Origin: Pedobacter cryoconitis
GTDB taxonomy: Bacteria; Bacteroidota; Bacteroidia; Sphingobacteriales; Sphingobacteriaceae
Length of the DNA stretch: 64,000 bases
Direction of reading: 5' to 3'
Assembly: GCF_014200595.1 (NCBI RefSeq)
Contig: NZ_JACHCG010000001.1
Location: forward strand, 2,976,001 to 3,040,000
Position 1 is the first letter of the stretch. Each line of letters opens with the position of its first letter. The notes under the pieces are model-generated. The model was given only the letters and a program-made list of their open reading frames with translations, did no database searches and was not told where the DNA came from. The translations under genes were made by a program, and so were the position numbers. Below, piece by piece: positions 45,656-53,327 of this stretch.

Positions 45656-46381
45656 ATGAAATTTAATTTGACTTTATTTTCGAAAAACATCAAAAGGACT
45701 TTAGTACTTACTGCAATTGCCGGTACTGTTCTTTCTTTTAATGCTTGTAAAAAAGACACGTATATTCAGCAGGACCGTTCCGCATTGTCAATCACCAATG
45801 CTTCACCGCTTAATGATTCGGTTGACTTTATTCTGAATAACAGAAGAATAACTACAGGCTCTTTACCTTTTGGAAAAAGCTATAATTATTTTACACTGAC
45901 TTCAGGAAAACAATTAGGCGCTTTAGTAAAACCAGGTTCAACAACCGCTTTTTACAGCGCAAACTTTGACCTGGTTACCAATCAGTATCATTCGCTTTAT
46001 ATTACCAGTCAAAAGGTGAACACAGCTGATAGTTCTTCTTTCCTTGTTATCAAAGATGATTTTACTGCTCCTGCCGCAGGTCAGGGTAAAATACGTTTCA
46101 TCAATCTTTCTTCAGACTCGCCAGCTTATGACCTGGTACTGGAAGGGGATACAACGGGATTCAAAAACAGGGCCTATAAAGAATTTACAGTGTTTAAAAA
46201 TATCAAACCGGCTAAATACAAAGTATCAGTGGTTAATACGACAACTAAAGCAGTTGCAGCTACGCTGGCAGATGTAGAAATCACAGCCGGGAACTTTTAT
46301 ACTATCTATGCTAAAGGCTTACTGGGGGCAACGCTTCCTGCTAAGAAATTAAGCATCACTTCAAGTCTGCATAGATTTTAA
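45656..46381 (+). CDS. DUF4397-domain lipoprotein
   Basis: 241 residues with a lipoprotein signal (TVLSFNACKKD). The mature region carries the DUF4397 repeat pattern of short beta-strand units: ALSITNASPLNDSVDFILNNRRI, then GKIRFINLSSDSPAYDLVLEG and YTIYAKGLL. DUF4397 proteins are extracytoplasmic in Bacteroidota and have no established function. It is divergent from the ECF/short-ORF unit with 90 bp between, so it may be a target of that sigma factor. That is inference only. A terminator follows. Confidence 0.85.
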   Translation: MKFNLTLFSKNIKRTLVLTAIAGTVLSFNACKKDTYIQQDRSALSITNASPLNDSVDFILNNRRITTGSLPFGKSYNYFTLTSGKQLGALVKPGSTTAFYSANFDLVTNQYHSLYITSQKVNTADSSSFLVIKDDFTAPAAGQGKIRFINLSSDSPAYDLVLEGDTTGFKNRAYKEFTVFKNIKPAKYKVSVVNTTTKAVAATLADVEITAGNFYTIYAKGLLGATLPAKKLSITSSLHRF

Positions 46382-46407
46382 TACCAGCAGTTAATACAAT
46401 ATTATTC

Positions 46408-46447
46408 AAACCATCTGAGCTTTATAAAAGCCAGGTGGTTTTTTTTA
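46408..46447 (+). terminator. Intrinsic terminator of the DUF4397 gene
   Basis: The stem AACCATCTG with CAGGTGGTT is extended by the inner pairing GCTTTATAAAAGC and followed by eight Ts. It lies 27 bp after the stop and overlaps the last bases of the small membrane-protein gene on the other strand. Confidence 0.8.
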
Positions 46448-46654
46448 TCGGCTTCCCTGGCGCAAAATAAACGCACCAAGCATTAATGCCACCGCGACAC
46501 CAGATATACCCGGAAACAGAATAAAAAGATAAAGTATAGCACTGATCCCTGCAACAGCAAGAATAAATAGCAACCCTTTTAAAGGAGTTTCCATTTTAAA
46601 AGCAGCTATAAATGTAAATAAGTAAAACGTGGCAGCGAGTATCGGTAAGAACAT
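46445..46654 (-). CDS. Small membrane protein, 69 residues
   Basis: 69 residues with three hydrophobic segments (LPILAATFYLFTFIAAF, KGLLFILAVAGISAILYLFILF, GVAVALMLGAFILRQ) and a short basic end. The even spacing of the helices supports a real protein. I recognise no family. It lies between the DUF4397 terminator and the GH125 gene, on the GH125 strand but downstream of it by 84 bp. Confidence 0.55.
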   Translation of the reverse strand: MFLPILAATFYLFTFIAAFKMETPLKGLLFILAVAGISAILYLFILFPGISGVAVALMLGAFILRQGSR

Positions 46655-46738
46655 TTACAAATATGCCAACCTAATGTTAAGTTAATGTTAAGCATTCTTC
46701 ATAATTTCATTTCGATGACAATATAGAACCTATAAAAG

Positions 46739-48157
46739 CTAAACCAATAAATAAGGCCGTTCCTGATAGGTTTTCCATAAAAACTCTGCAAAAAGGCTAT
46801 TCGCTCTTGCATAGGGAGAACCGGTGAACTGTTTTGGATTATCCGGGTCAAAAGATTCATGTAAAACACCTGTATCTCCATGACATTTTTGCAGCATCTT
46901 CAGACAAAGTTTAATCTCTTCATCATCAGTACTGGTCAATCCTCTGGCAATAATACTCATTGGCCAGATCATATGTTTGGTAACCCGTGGACTCCCTACT
47001 CCTTCAGCCAGGCTCCCTTTATAAAAAAACGGATTATCATCAGAATGCACCATTTTTCTCGTGTTCAGGTACACCGGGTCTGTCATAGATAAAGCACCCA
47101 GATAAGGTAAAGCCAGCAGACTGGGTACATTCGCATCATCCATCAGGTTGTAGCTTCCCATGCCATTCACTTCATAAGCATAAACCTTCCCATAGGTAGC
47201 ATGCTCTACAATCGCATATTTTTGCAGGGCGAGCCTGACTTCCAGTGCAAGCGCTTCCATAGCTTTCGCTACTGACTCATCCGCTTTAATTACCCTGAAC
47301 AATTCAGCAGCCTGACGTAAACTCACTACTGCAAAGAAATTCGAAGGAACCAGGAAAGAGAAAACAGTCGCATCCTCACTTGGGCGGAAAGCAGAACAAA
47401 TTAATCCCACTGGTTTTACCGGGTAACCAAAGCCTTCCATCGGTAAGCTATCAGTTGCCCATAAAGTGGTGCGCTGAAAATGATAAGGCCCGCTATTTTC
47501 TTTACGCTGCTGCTCTTTAAAAGTCTTTAGAATAGTTTTAATTGCCTCCTGCCATTTCGCATCAAAGAAACTGGTGTCTTTGGTCTGCTGCCAGTACCTG
47601 TAAGATAAACGGATAGGATAACAAAGTGAATCAAGTTCCCATTTCCGTTCATGCACACCTGGCAGCATTGTAGTCAGGTCATCTTTCATAGAACCCACTT
47701 TTGTCGGGTCATTATAAAAAGAGCTGGCATAAGGATCTTTAAGAATATAAGACACCTGCCTGCTGATCACTCCGCCCACCAGGTTCCTTAAGCCTTTATC
47801 CCTTTTTAAAAACGGCAAGTATGTCCACATATGGACACTGCTGTCTCTCAGCCACATCGCATCTGCATCTCCGGTATTTAAAAATGTATCCGGCTTTCCA
47901 TTAAATTCGGTATAAGTAACCAGGTTGTCCAGCGCATTTGGAAAACAGTTATTGAATAACCAGGCCAGCTCTTTATTTTTCACTTTATCAGTAAACTCAG
48001 TAATGGCATTTTCAACCGCTCTACTCGTAAAACGACGGAGTTCTATTGGTTTTCTTACAACTGGAAACCCAGCATCAGCAGCAAATGACAACATCTTTCC
48101 CGACACCAGGGCCGCTGTTAAAAGCCCGGCTTTCTGCACAAATGATCTTCTTTCCAT
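46739..48157 (-). CDS. Glycoside hydrolase family 125 exo-alpha-1,6-mannosidase
   Basis: 472 residues. The N-terminus MERRSFVQKAGLL resembles a Tat-type or atypical signal. The GH125 core is clear: NCFPNALDNLVTY, TGDADAMWLRDSSVHMWTYLPF, HERKWELDSLCYPIRLSYRYW, CSAFRPSEDATVFSFLVPSN, MDDANVPSLLALPYL and HESFDPDNP. These include the acidic residues used by this metal-independent inverting enzyme. It removes alpha-1,6-linked mannose from N-glycan or fungal mannan chains in the periplasm. No SusC/D pair or other glycoside hydrolase lies next to it, so it is not part of a visible polysaccharide utilisation locus here. Confidence 0.93.
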   Translation of the reverse strand: MERRSFVQKAGLLTAALVSGKMLSFAADAGFPVVRKPIELRRFTSRAVENAITEFTDKVKNKELAWLFNNCFPNALDNLVTYTEFNGKPDTFLNTGDADAMWLRDSSVHMWTYLPFLKRDKGLRNLVGGVISRQVSYILKDPYASSFYNDPTKVGSMKDDLTTMLPGVHERKWELDSLCYPIRLSYRYWQQTKDTSFFDAKWQEAIKTILKTFKEQQRKENSGPYHFQRTTLWATDSLPMEGFGYPVKPVGLICSAFRPSEDATVFSFLVPSNFFAVVSLRQAAELFRVIKADESVAKAMEALALEVRLALQKYAIVEHATYGKVYAYEVNGMGSYNLMDDANVPSLLALPYLGALSMTDPVYLNTRKMVHSDDNPFFYKGSLAEGVGSPRVTKHMIWPMSIIARGLTSTDDEEIKLCLKMLQKCHGDTGVLHESFDPDNPKQFTGSPYARANSLFAEFLWKTYQERPYLLV

Positions 48158-48355
48158 TAATTACTATCAGATTAACTTTACGGCTGTAAAAATGACAGAA
48201 CAGCCGTTTCCTGGTTAAAGGCATCAAACAATCTGCCAATATTATATATTTTTTTTAGATATCGGAGCCTCTTTGTATTTATAATATGTACCAGCACCAT
48301 ATAATGTCTAGTATTTTAATAGTTCTTTTGTCTCAATAAAAACTATATTAGCCTT

Positions 48356-49576
48356 ATGAACAGCTTCTATAAGAGTTATAAAGGGATAATCTGGCTGATA
48401 GCTGGTATCATAGCCGGCAGTCTGGCTGGTTTAATATTTGGAGACCGCGTCAAAGTACTTAAACCCATAGGTGAAATATTCCTTAATCTTTTATTTACCG
48501 CTGTAATTCCCCTGGTTTTCTTCTCTATTTCATCTGCTATTGGTGGTTTGAAAGAAACGAACAAACTTAGTAAAATGATGGCAGTCATGGTGTTGGTATT
48601 CTTATCCACCGTACTGATTTCTGCCTCTTTAACTATTTTAGCAGTCAGGATTTTCCCTGTTCATGAGCACATGACCAATACCCCTTTAACGGAAACCATT
48701 GTTAAAAAACCATTTGGAGATCAGATTACACAATTGCTGACCACCAGCGAATTCTTCGAACTTCTGTCCAGGAAAAGTATGCTGGCTATGATTATATTTT
48801 CTGTGCTGACCGGTTTTGCAACTTTACGCTCAGGAGCATACGGAGCAGCCTTTTCCAATTTCCTGAATGCAGGGAATGAAGTTTTCAAAAATGTATTTAT
48901 TATTATCATGAAACTGGCTCCTGTAGGCCTTGGAGCTTACTTTGCCTACCAGGTGGGTGTTTTCGGCCCTCAGCTATTTGGTACCTACGCCAGATCCCTG
49001 GGGCTTTACTACGGAACCGGAGCCTTCTACTTTGTGGTCATTTTCACCCTTTATGCCTTCGTGGCCGGAGGTATGAAAGGCATTAAAAAATACTGGAACA
49101 ATAATATTATCCCATCCGCAACCGCTATAGGTACATGCAGCAGTATTGCAAATATACCTGCTAATTTAGAGGCAGCAGAAAAAATAGGCATTCCCTCTTA
49201 CATCGCGAATGTAACTATCCCATTGGGAGCTACCCTGCATAAAGACGGATCAAGTATTTCATCCATTATCAAAATGGCGGTTGTATTTGCGATGTTCGGA
49301 AAGGGCTTTGATAATATAGAAACGATCACTATTGCCCTGGGCATGACTGTGCTGGTCAGCATCGTTGAAGGAGGTATTCCGAATGGCGGTTACGTAGGTG
49401 AATTGTTATTTATTTCCGCTTACGGATTTCCCCCTGAAGCCTTACCACCGGCGATGATCATCGGAACATTAGTAGATCCGATGGCCACCCTGTTAAATTC
49501 TACCGGCGACACCGTAGCGGCCATGTTAGTTGCCCGTTTTACGGAGGGAAAAAATTGGTTAACTACAAAGGCATAA
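48356..49576 (+). CDS. Dicarboxylate/amino acid:cation symporter (DAACS family)
   Basis: 406 residues, eight transmembrane helices plus re-entrant loops. Hallmarks are the Ser-rich loop (IIPSATAIGTCSSIANIPANLEAAEKIGIP), the helix-7 region (IPLGATLHKDGSSISSIIKMAVVF), the second hairpin (SIVEGGIPNGGYVGELLF), and the substrate-binding D in LVDPMATLLNSTGDTVAAMLVARF. It imports C4-dicarboxylates, glutamate/aspartate or similar with protons or sodium. The exact substrate cannot be told. It converges with the gene at 49563 with a 14-bp overlap. Confidence 0.92.
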   Translation: MNSFYKSYKGIIWLIAGIIAGSLAGLIFGDRVKVLKPIGEIFLNLLFTAVIPLVFFSISSAIGGLKETNKLSKMMAVMVLVFLSTVLISASLTILAVRIFPVHEHMTNTPLTETIVKKPFGDQITQLLTTSEFFELLSRKSMLAMIIFSVLTGFATLRSGAYGAAFSNFLNAGNEVFKNVFIIIMKLAPVGLGAYFAYQVGVFGPQLFGTYARSLGLYYGTGAFYFVVIFTLYAFVAGGMKGIKKYWNNNIIPSATAIGTCSSIANIPANLEAAEKIGIPSYIANVTIPLGATLHKDGSSISSIIKMAVVFAMFGKGFDNIETITIALGMTVLVSIVEGGIPNGGYVGELLFISAYGFPPEALPPAMIIGTLVDPMATLLNSTGDTVAAMLVARFTEGKNWLTTKA

Positions 49577-50375
49577 AACCATTTTCAATATTATCATCAT
49601 GTAAACCAATTACAGAATAGTGTCTTGGCAGATACCAGGTAACGGTTTGCATCATGTTTCTATAGTGTGTTTCTGTCTCAAAACGATCAGGGGTGATATT
49701 GAATGCTAAATCCTGCTTTAATTCTTCACCCACCGTGCGGGCCATTAATAAAACTTTAGGGCCTTCAATACCATTCAGCTCAAAGAAATCTTTCAAAAGT
49801 TTTCTTGTTTCTGCCGGAAGGATAGTTTCCGCAGGTTGTCCTACCATGATCTCTTCCCCTTCAGCAACCACCTCTTCCGTATTACTGCTCATACTGAACT
49901 GGCTGTCTTCAGCCGTAAAGAAACTGCCATTCAGATTATAATTTAAAAGGTCCCCATAAGAAAGCACCCAATCAGGCTGCCCTTCCCCGGGATTAATAAC
50001 CACACCATAACCCCTTTCCAGCAGAAAATCAGTAATCATTCTCTCAATATAAAAAGATTGATATTCCTCACCAGGTTCAGGAACAAATAATTGAAAATAA
50101 GGGAACCCATCTGGCCCGGCTATCACCTGTGGTGTTCCGCAACGTAAACTCGCCAGAGGCAGATCAGCTAAAAAGCGGCTCACCCATTCCTCATCCCTAT
50201 GCTCCATTGGTACAGCTAAAAGTACAGACAGCATCTGTGTTTTTTCTAAATCTCCAAGATACTCCTGAGGTACCTCTTGTTTTCCTGCACCAGCAACTGA
50301 CTCACTCTTAACCGTTTTCCCAGTTTCCGTCTCCTTTGCTGTATCAGTCTTTTTGAAAATATCGAATAATCCCAT
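49563..50375 (-). CDS. Uncharacterised acidic protein
   Basis: 270 residues, no signal peptide or transmembrane helix, starting MGLFDIFKK followed by a low-complexity Lys/Thr/Glu stretch. The core contains FLADLPLASLRCGTPQV, GFPYFQLFVPEPGE, LLERGYGVVINPGEGQPDWVLSYGDLLNY and HYRNMMQTVTWYLPRHYSVIGL. It probably is a conserved cytoplasmic protein, but I cannot assign a family. The MGLFDIFKK start recalls proteins with an amphipathic membrane-touching helix. The 3' end overlaps the symporter gene by 14 bp in opposite orientation. A TAAATTTG element at 50422-50429 (minus) may be its promoter. Confidence 0.6.
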   Translation of the reverse strand: MGLFDIFKKTDTAKETETGKTVKSESVAGAGKQEVPQEYLGDLEKTQMLSVLLAVPMEHRDEEWVSRFLADLPLASLRCGTPQVIAGPDGFPYFQLFVPEPGEEYQSFYIERMITDFLLERGYGVVINPGEGQPDWVLSYGDLLNYNLNGSFFTAEDSQFSMSSNTEEVVAEGEEIMVGQPAETILPAETRKLLKDFFELNGIEGPKVLLMARTVGEELKQDLAFNITPDRFETETHYRNMMQTVTWYLPRHYSVIGLHDDNIENGFMPL

Positions 50376-50545
50376 GTAATATAAAATTGCTACCCGTCCG
50401 GTGTATCCATTAAGCGCAACCCAAATTTAGCAAAATATCGATAAATAGGGTGCTAATTGTACATATTGTGTCAATATATCAGTTTTTACTTTTATAAAAC
50501 TTACTAAAAACCAGATAACCAAGCGTCTAATCTGCTTTAAAAAAT

Positions 50546-50658
50546 GCCATCCAGAATTTCATTGTTTTTGAGAGCTGCCGATTGAGTATTAGTGTGCAAT
50601 AGAACGAATAGAGAACGGTAACAGAAAATAATAACAGCCTTTAATTAATCTGGATGGC
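50546..50658. repeat. Widely spaced 10-bp inverted repeat
   Basis: GCCATCCAGA at 50546-50555 and its exact complement TCTGGATGGC at 50649-50658 flank 93 bp of non-coding DNA. They could be the ends of a small decayed mobile element or a long RNA stem; no target-site duplication is obvious. Confidence 0.4.
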
Positions 50659-50802
50659 GTAAGCAAATTACGAACAAAGCCCCTGAAAAACTAGGGCCAG
50701 ATGTCTCAAAACCCCGCTTAAAAACAGACAATTAAACCCCGAAAAACAACCAAAACAGGCTGCACCTAAACCACTGACTATAAGAGTGGTAGCTATACCT
50801 TG

Positions 50803-50854
50803 TTCAGACATCATTCAGACACCTTTCAGACCTGCTTCAAACATTGTTCAACTG
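50803..50854. repeat. Array of five 11-bp phased direct repeats (TTCAGACA-N3)
   Basis: Five units begin at 50803, 50814, 50825, 50836 and 50847 with exact 11-bp period. The first two read TTCAGACA, the third TTCAGACC, the fourth TTCAAACA, the fifth TTCAACTG. Three variable bases separate units. The period is about one helical turn, so all units face the same side of the DNA, as expected for a cooperative protein-binding site. It lies 108 bp before the DUF6266 start. Confidence 0.7.
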
Positions 50855-50961
50855 TTACCGAACAAAGCCTTAATCAGCTGTGAATTATTTTTCATTTAAA
50901 TATTATTCATAACCTTATTGATCAATAATTTAACTACCTTGTAATATAAACCAAACAGACT

Positions 50962-51627
50962 ATGGCAATTATACAGGAAGGCACCGTATTAGCAGGTATC
51001 AGAGGTAAAATCGGAAAAGTGGTAATTTATCCGTGGAAGAGTAAGGTATGCGCACGTTCTACACCCGCAAAACCCCGTAAAAAGGCAGTTAGAACTGTCA
51101 AACAACAAGCTCAATCCAATAAAATGAAGGTATTAAGCTCATTTTTAAATGCGGTTAACCCTTTTCTTCAGGTCGGTTTCAAACAAAAAGTTAAAGACCA
51201 GGATTTGTCTGCAAACAATGCCGCTAAATCCGTCAACATGAAACATGCCATTAAAGGAGAATTTCCTGAGCAGGAGATTAACTGGGATACCATATTAGTT
51301 GCAGACGGAGACCTGATCAAACCAGAAAATGTTGTGGTTAAAGTATCAAAAAACACCTTTAATTTCACCTGGGACGAAGATAAAACAGGCCAGGCCTCAC
51401 CAAACGACAGGACTATGATCCTGTTATACAACAAAGAATACCAGCATTTCTTTGCCAATTATAGTGGGGCGCGAAGAGACGAACTCAAAGATACCTTATG
51501 CCTTGACTCCAGCCCTATAAGAACCAAAGGCAGGACTTACGAGGTATTTATAGTGTTTAAAGATATCATGAGCGATGAGGTTTCAAAAAGTGTCTACTGC
51601 GGCAGCTTCGAAAATCAATTTATATAA
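50962..51627 (+). CDS. DUF6266 family protein
   Basis: 221 residues, no signal peptide. The N-terminus fits the DUF6266 pattern (GTVLAGIRGKIGKVVIYPWKSKVCARS with a Pro/Lys/Arg stretch after it), followed by NAVNPFLQVGFKQKV and AAKSVNMKHAIKGEFPEQEINW. The C-terminal part looks like a beta-sandwich (NTFNFTWDEDKTGQASPNDRTMILLYN). DUF6266 proteins are frequent and multi-copy in Sphingobacteriaceae and have no known role. A long non-coding region with phased repeats lies upstream and a tandem-repeat array downstream. The signature PWKSKxCARS instead of the more common GGSWKG.xYMRS form makes it a divergent member. Confidence 0.75.
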   Translation: MAIIQEGTVLAGIRGKIGKVVIYPWKSKVCARSTPAKPRKKAVRTVKQQAQSNKMKVLSSFLNAVNPFLQVGFKQKVKDQDLSANNAAKSVNMKHAIKGEFPEQEINWDTILVADGDLIKPENVVVKVSKNTFNFTWDEDKTGQASPNDRTMILLYNKEYQHFFANYSGARRDELKDTLCLDSSPIRTKGRTYEVFIVFKDIMSDEVSKSVYCGSFENQFI

Positions 51628-51675
51628 TTGCGTGCTCCATTAGCTGCTCTATGGCATACCATTGCCCCATATTTC

Positions 51676-51889
51676 TGCACCTGATTTTTTTCCAATTTTC
51701 TGCTACAACTTCCTGCACCTAATTTTTCCCAATTTTCTGCTACAACTTTATGCACCCAACTTTTTCTCCTAATTTCTGCTACAACTTTATGCACCTGATT
51801 TTTCCCAATTTTCTGCAACAAATTTATGCACCTGATTTTTTCCAAATTTCTGCTACAACTTTATGCACCCAACTTTTTCTCCTAATTTT
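51676..51889. repeat. Tandem 37-39-bp repeat array (about 5.7 copies)
   Basis: A partial unit (51676-51700) is followed by full units at 51701, 51738, 51777, 51814 and 51851. Units come in two forms: 37 bp with ...CACCTGATTTTTCCCAATTTTC, and 39 bp with ...CACCCAACTTTTTCTCCTAATTTC (both described by their ends). All start TGCTACAACTTTATGC or a close variant. The order is 37, 39, 37, 37, 39. There are no unique spacers, so it is not CRISPR. A minus-strand reading frame crosses it but follows repeat periodicity and is likely spurious. The array lies between the DUF6266 gene and the cobC hairpin. Confidence 0.85.
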
Positions 51890-51930
51890 TTCTCCTCCTA
51901 ACCAATAACCCACAACCAGCCTGGAGAAAG

Positions 51931-52019
51931 AAAAAAAATACAGAGACTAAATGTGAAGGCATGAAACTCGAGCCGTTCCGGCGTAGAGTTTAGCCGAACA
52001 TTAGTTTCTGTATTTTTTT
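51931..52019. terminator. Long nested hairpin (about 88 nt) between DUF6266 repeat array and cobC
   Basis: An outer stem pairs AAAAAATACAGAGACTAA with its near complement ending at 52019, with one G-T pair and a bulge. Inside it are nested stems GGC/GCC, AAACTC/GAGTTT and GCCG/CGGC around a TTC loop. Both ends carry A or T runs, so it can end transcription of the B12 operon on the minus strand and probably from the other side too. Simple terminators elsewhere in this window are 32-46 nt, so the length and the layered pairing are unusual. Confidence 0.6.
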
Positions 52020-52023
52020 ATCT

Positions 52024-52545
52024 TTAGACCAGAACCCTAAACACCTCTCCCATACCAATTTTCAAACTAAAAGAATCTTTTAAAGCTATACCCCGGTAAT
52101 GTGCTAAAATAATCCTGATTACCCCACCATGAGTCACTATCCCTACCTTTTGAAAAGGCTGTAACAACACCTCCTTCAGAAATAACAAAACCCTGCGTTC
52201 CATTTCAGCCATTGTCTCCCCATTAGGCGGAGCCAGGTTCACGAAATCTTCCATCCACACTCCACATTCAACCCGGTCTATCGTATCCCACGTATCCCCT
52301 TCCCAATCCCCAAAATTTAACTCATACAAAGCTTCACTCTCTACATAAACCTTAGAAATTTCAGCCGCAAGTAACTGGCACCTGAAAGACGGGCTCGAAT
52401 ACACCTTATCCAGATCAGCTGGAATTTGTTGCAGCACCAAATCCTTTTCCTCCGTAAAACTTGCAGCAAGCGGAACATTCATGCGGCCATAAATCAATCC
52501 TTTTGCAATCAACGGAGTAGTATGCCGGATCAGATAAACTTCCAT
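52024..52545 (-). CDS. cobC: Alpha-ribazole phosphatase (histidine phosphatase family)
   Basis: 173 residues. The phosphatase motif is YLIRHTTP at residues 4-11 (catalytic His8), with GRMNVPLA after it, YSSPSFRCQ, FGDWEGDTW and the second His in VTHGGVIR (about residue 139). It removes phosphate from alpha-ribazole-5-phosphate or the matching cobalamin phosphate, the last step of the nucleotide-loop pathway. The start overlaps cobS by 16 bp. It is the last gene of the pduO-cobU-cobT-cobS-cobC unit and is followed by the long hairpin. Confidence 0.9.
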   Translation of the reverse strand: MEVYLIRHTTPLIAKGLIYGRMNVPLAASFTEEKDLVLQQIPADLDKVYSSPSFRCQLLAAEISKVYVESEALYELNFGDWEGDTWDTIDRVECGVWMEDFVNLAPPNGETMAEMERRVLLFLKEVLLQPFQKVGIVTHGGVIRIILAHYRGIALKDSFSLKIGMGEVFRVLV

Positions 52546-53327
52546 ATCAAAATATAAGATAAGTATACTGTCACTTCAGTAAGCTGCTGCACTGCACCCA
52601 AACAATCACCAGTATAACCACCAATCCATTTCTTAAAATAAGCACCCAGATAAAAACTAAAAAGCAAAACAGGAATTACCAGCAATAACAAAGCAGGCTG
52701 AGCCAGATAAACCGTTAATCCGGCCAATGGGATCAGCGTAAAGACACCAGCAATCACCAGGTTGATCACGCTCCCCTTAGCTACCGCACCACTTGCTTTA
52801 CTTTCTTCAATACGCGCATAATTATAATTAAAAACCAATGTGATAGCAGCAAATCTGCTTACTGAATGTGCAACTACAAATAGTCCGGCAATCGTAATCA
52901 CATTTGCAGCAATGAAGGTCTCCGTAAATAACTGCAATAAAGCAGCGAACTTAAGTCCCATTAATAAAATCAACCCGACCACACCATAAGTACCTAAACG
53001 GCTATCTTTCATAATGGTCAGGATCTTCTCCTTTGCCCATCCACCCCCAAAACCATCACAAACATCCGCAAAACCATCTTCATGAAAAGCTCCTGTTAGC
53101 AAGATGGAAGCAACCATGGCCAGTAAAACCGCTACAGCTTCACCAAACAAGTAAGTTGCACCAATAAAAACACCAGCACTTACCAACCCAATGATCCAGC
53201 CTACAATAGGCAAATACCGGATCGAATCCGGTAAATTATGCGCATTGTCCTGATGTACATAAGCCGGCCCTGGTAACCTGGAATAAAAAGATAAGGCAGT
53301 AAAAAAAAGTTTCAGTTCGCGGTTCAT
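52530..53327 (-). CDS. cobS: Adenosylcobinamide-GDP ribazoletransferase
   Basis: 265 residues with several transmembrane helices. Signature segments are FFTALSFYSRLPGP near the start and AFHEDGFADVCDGFGGGWAKEKILTIMKDSRLGTYG (about residues 82-117), carrying the acidic residues that bind magnesium. It joins alpha-ribazole (phosphate) to adenosylcobinamide-GDP in the inner membrane. Its start overlaps the end of cobT by one base, and its 3' end overlaps cobC, so the three are likely translated together. Confidence 0.93.
   Translation of the reverse strand: MNRELKLFFTALSFYSRLPGPAYVHQDNAHNLPDSIRYLPIVGWIIGLVSAGVFIGATYLFGEAVAVLLAMVASILLTGAFHEDGFADVCDGFGGGWAKEKILTIMKDSRLGTYGVVGLILLMGLKFAALLQLFTETFIAANVITIAGLFVVAHSVSRFAAITLVFNYNYARIEESKASGAVAKGSVINLVIAGVFTLIPLAGLTVYLAQPALLLLVIPVLLFSFYLGAYFKKWIGGYTGDCLGAVQQLTEVTVYLSYILIWKFI

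Larger units (their letters stand above)
50376..50961. other. 586-bp intergenic region upstream of the DUF6266 gene
   Basis: No ORF of note. It holds a 10-bp inverted repeat spaced by 93 bp (50546-50658), a short hairpin ACCACT/AGTGGT at 50770-50790, an 11-bp phased repeat array at 50803-50854, and an AT-rich stretch just before the DUF6266 start. The region is probably a long leader or a control region for the DUF6266 gene. Confidence 0.5.

Noticed and set aside
51615..51845. 76-codon minus-strand ORF across the tandem repeats
   Set aside because: Its sequence simply follows the repeat units and crosses the array without independent support; there is no start context or family.
51676..51889. 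CRISPR array
   Set aside because: Repeat units are directly tandem without unique spacers, and no cas genes are present.
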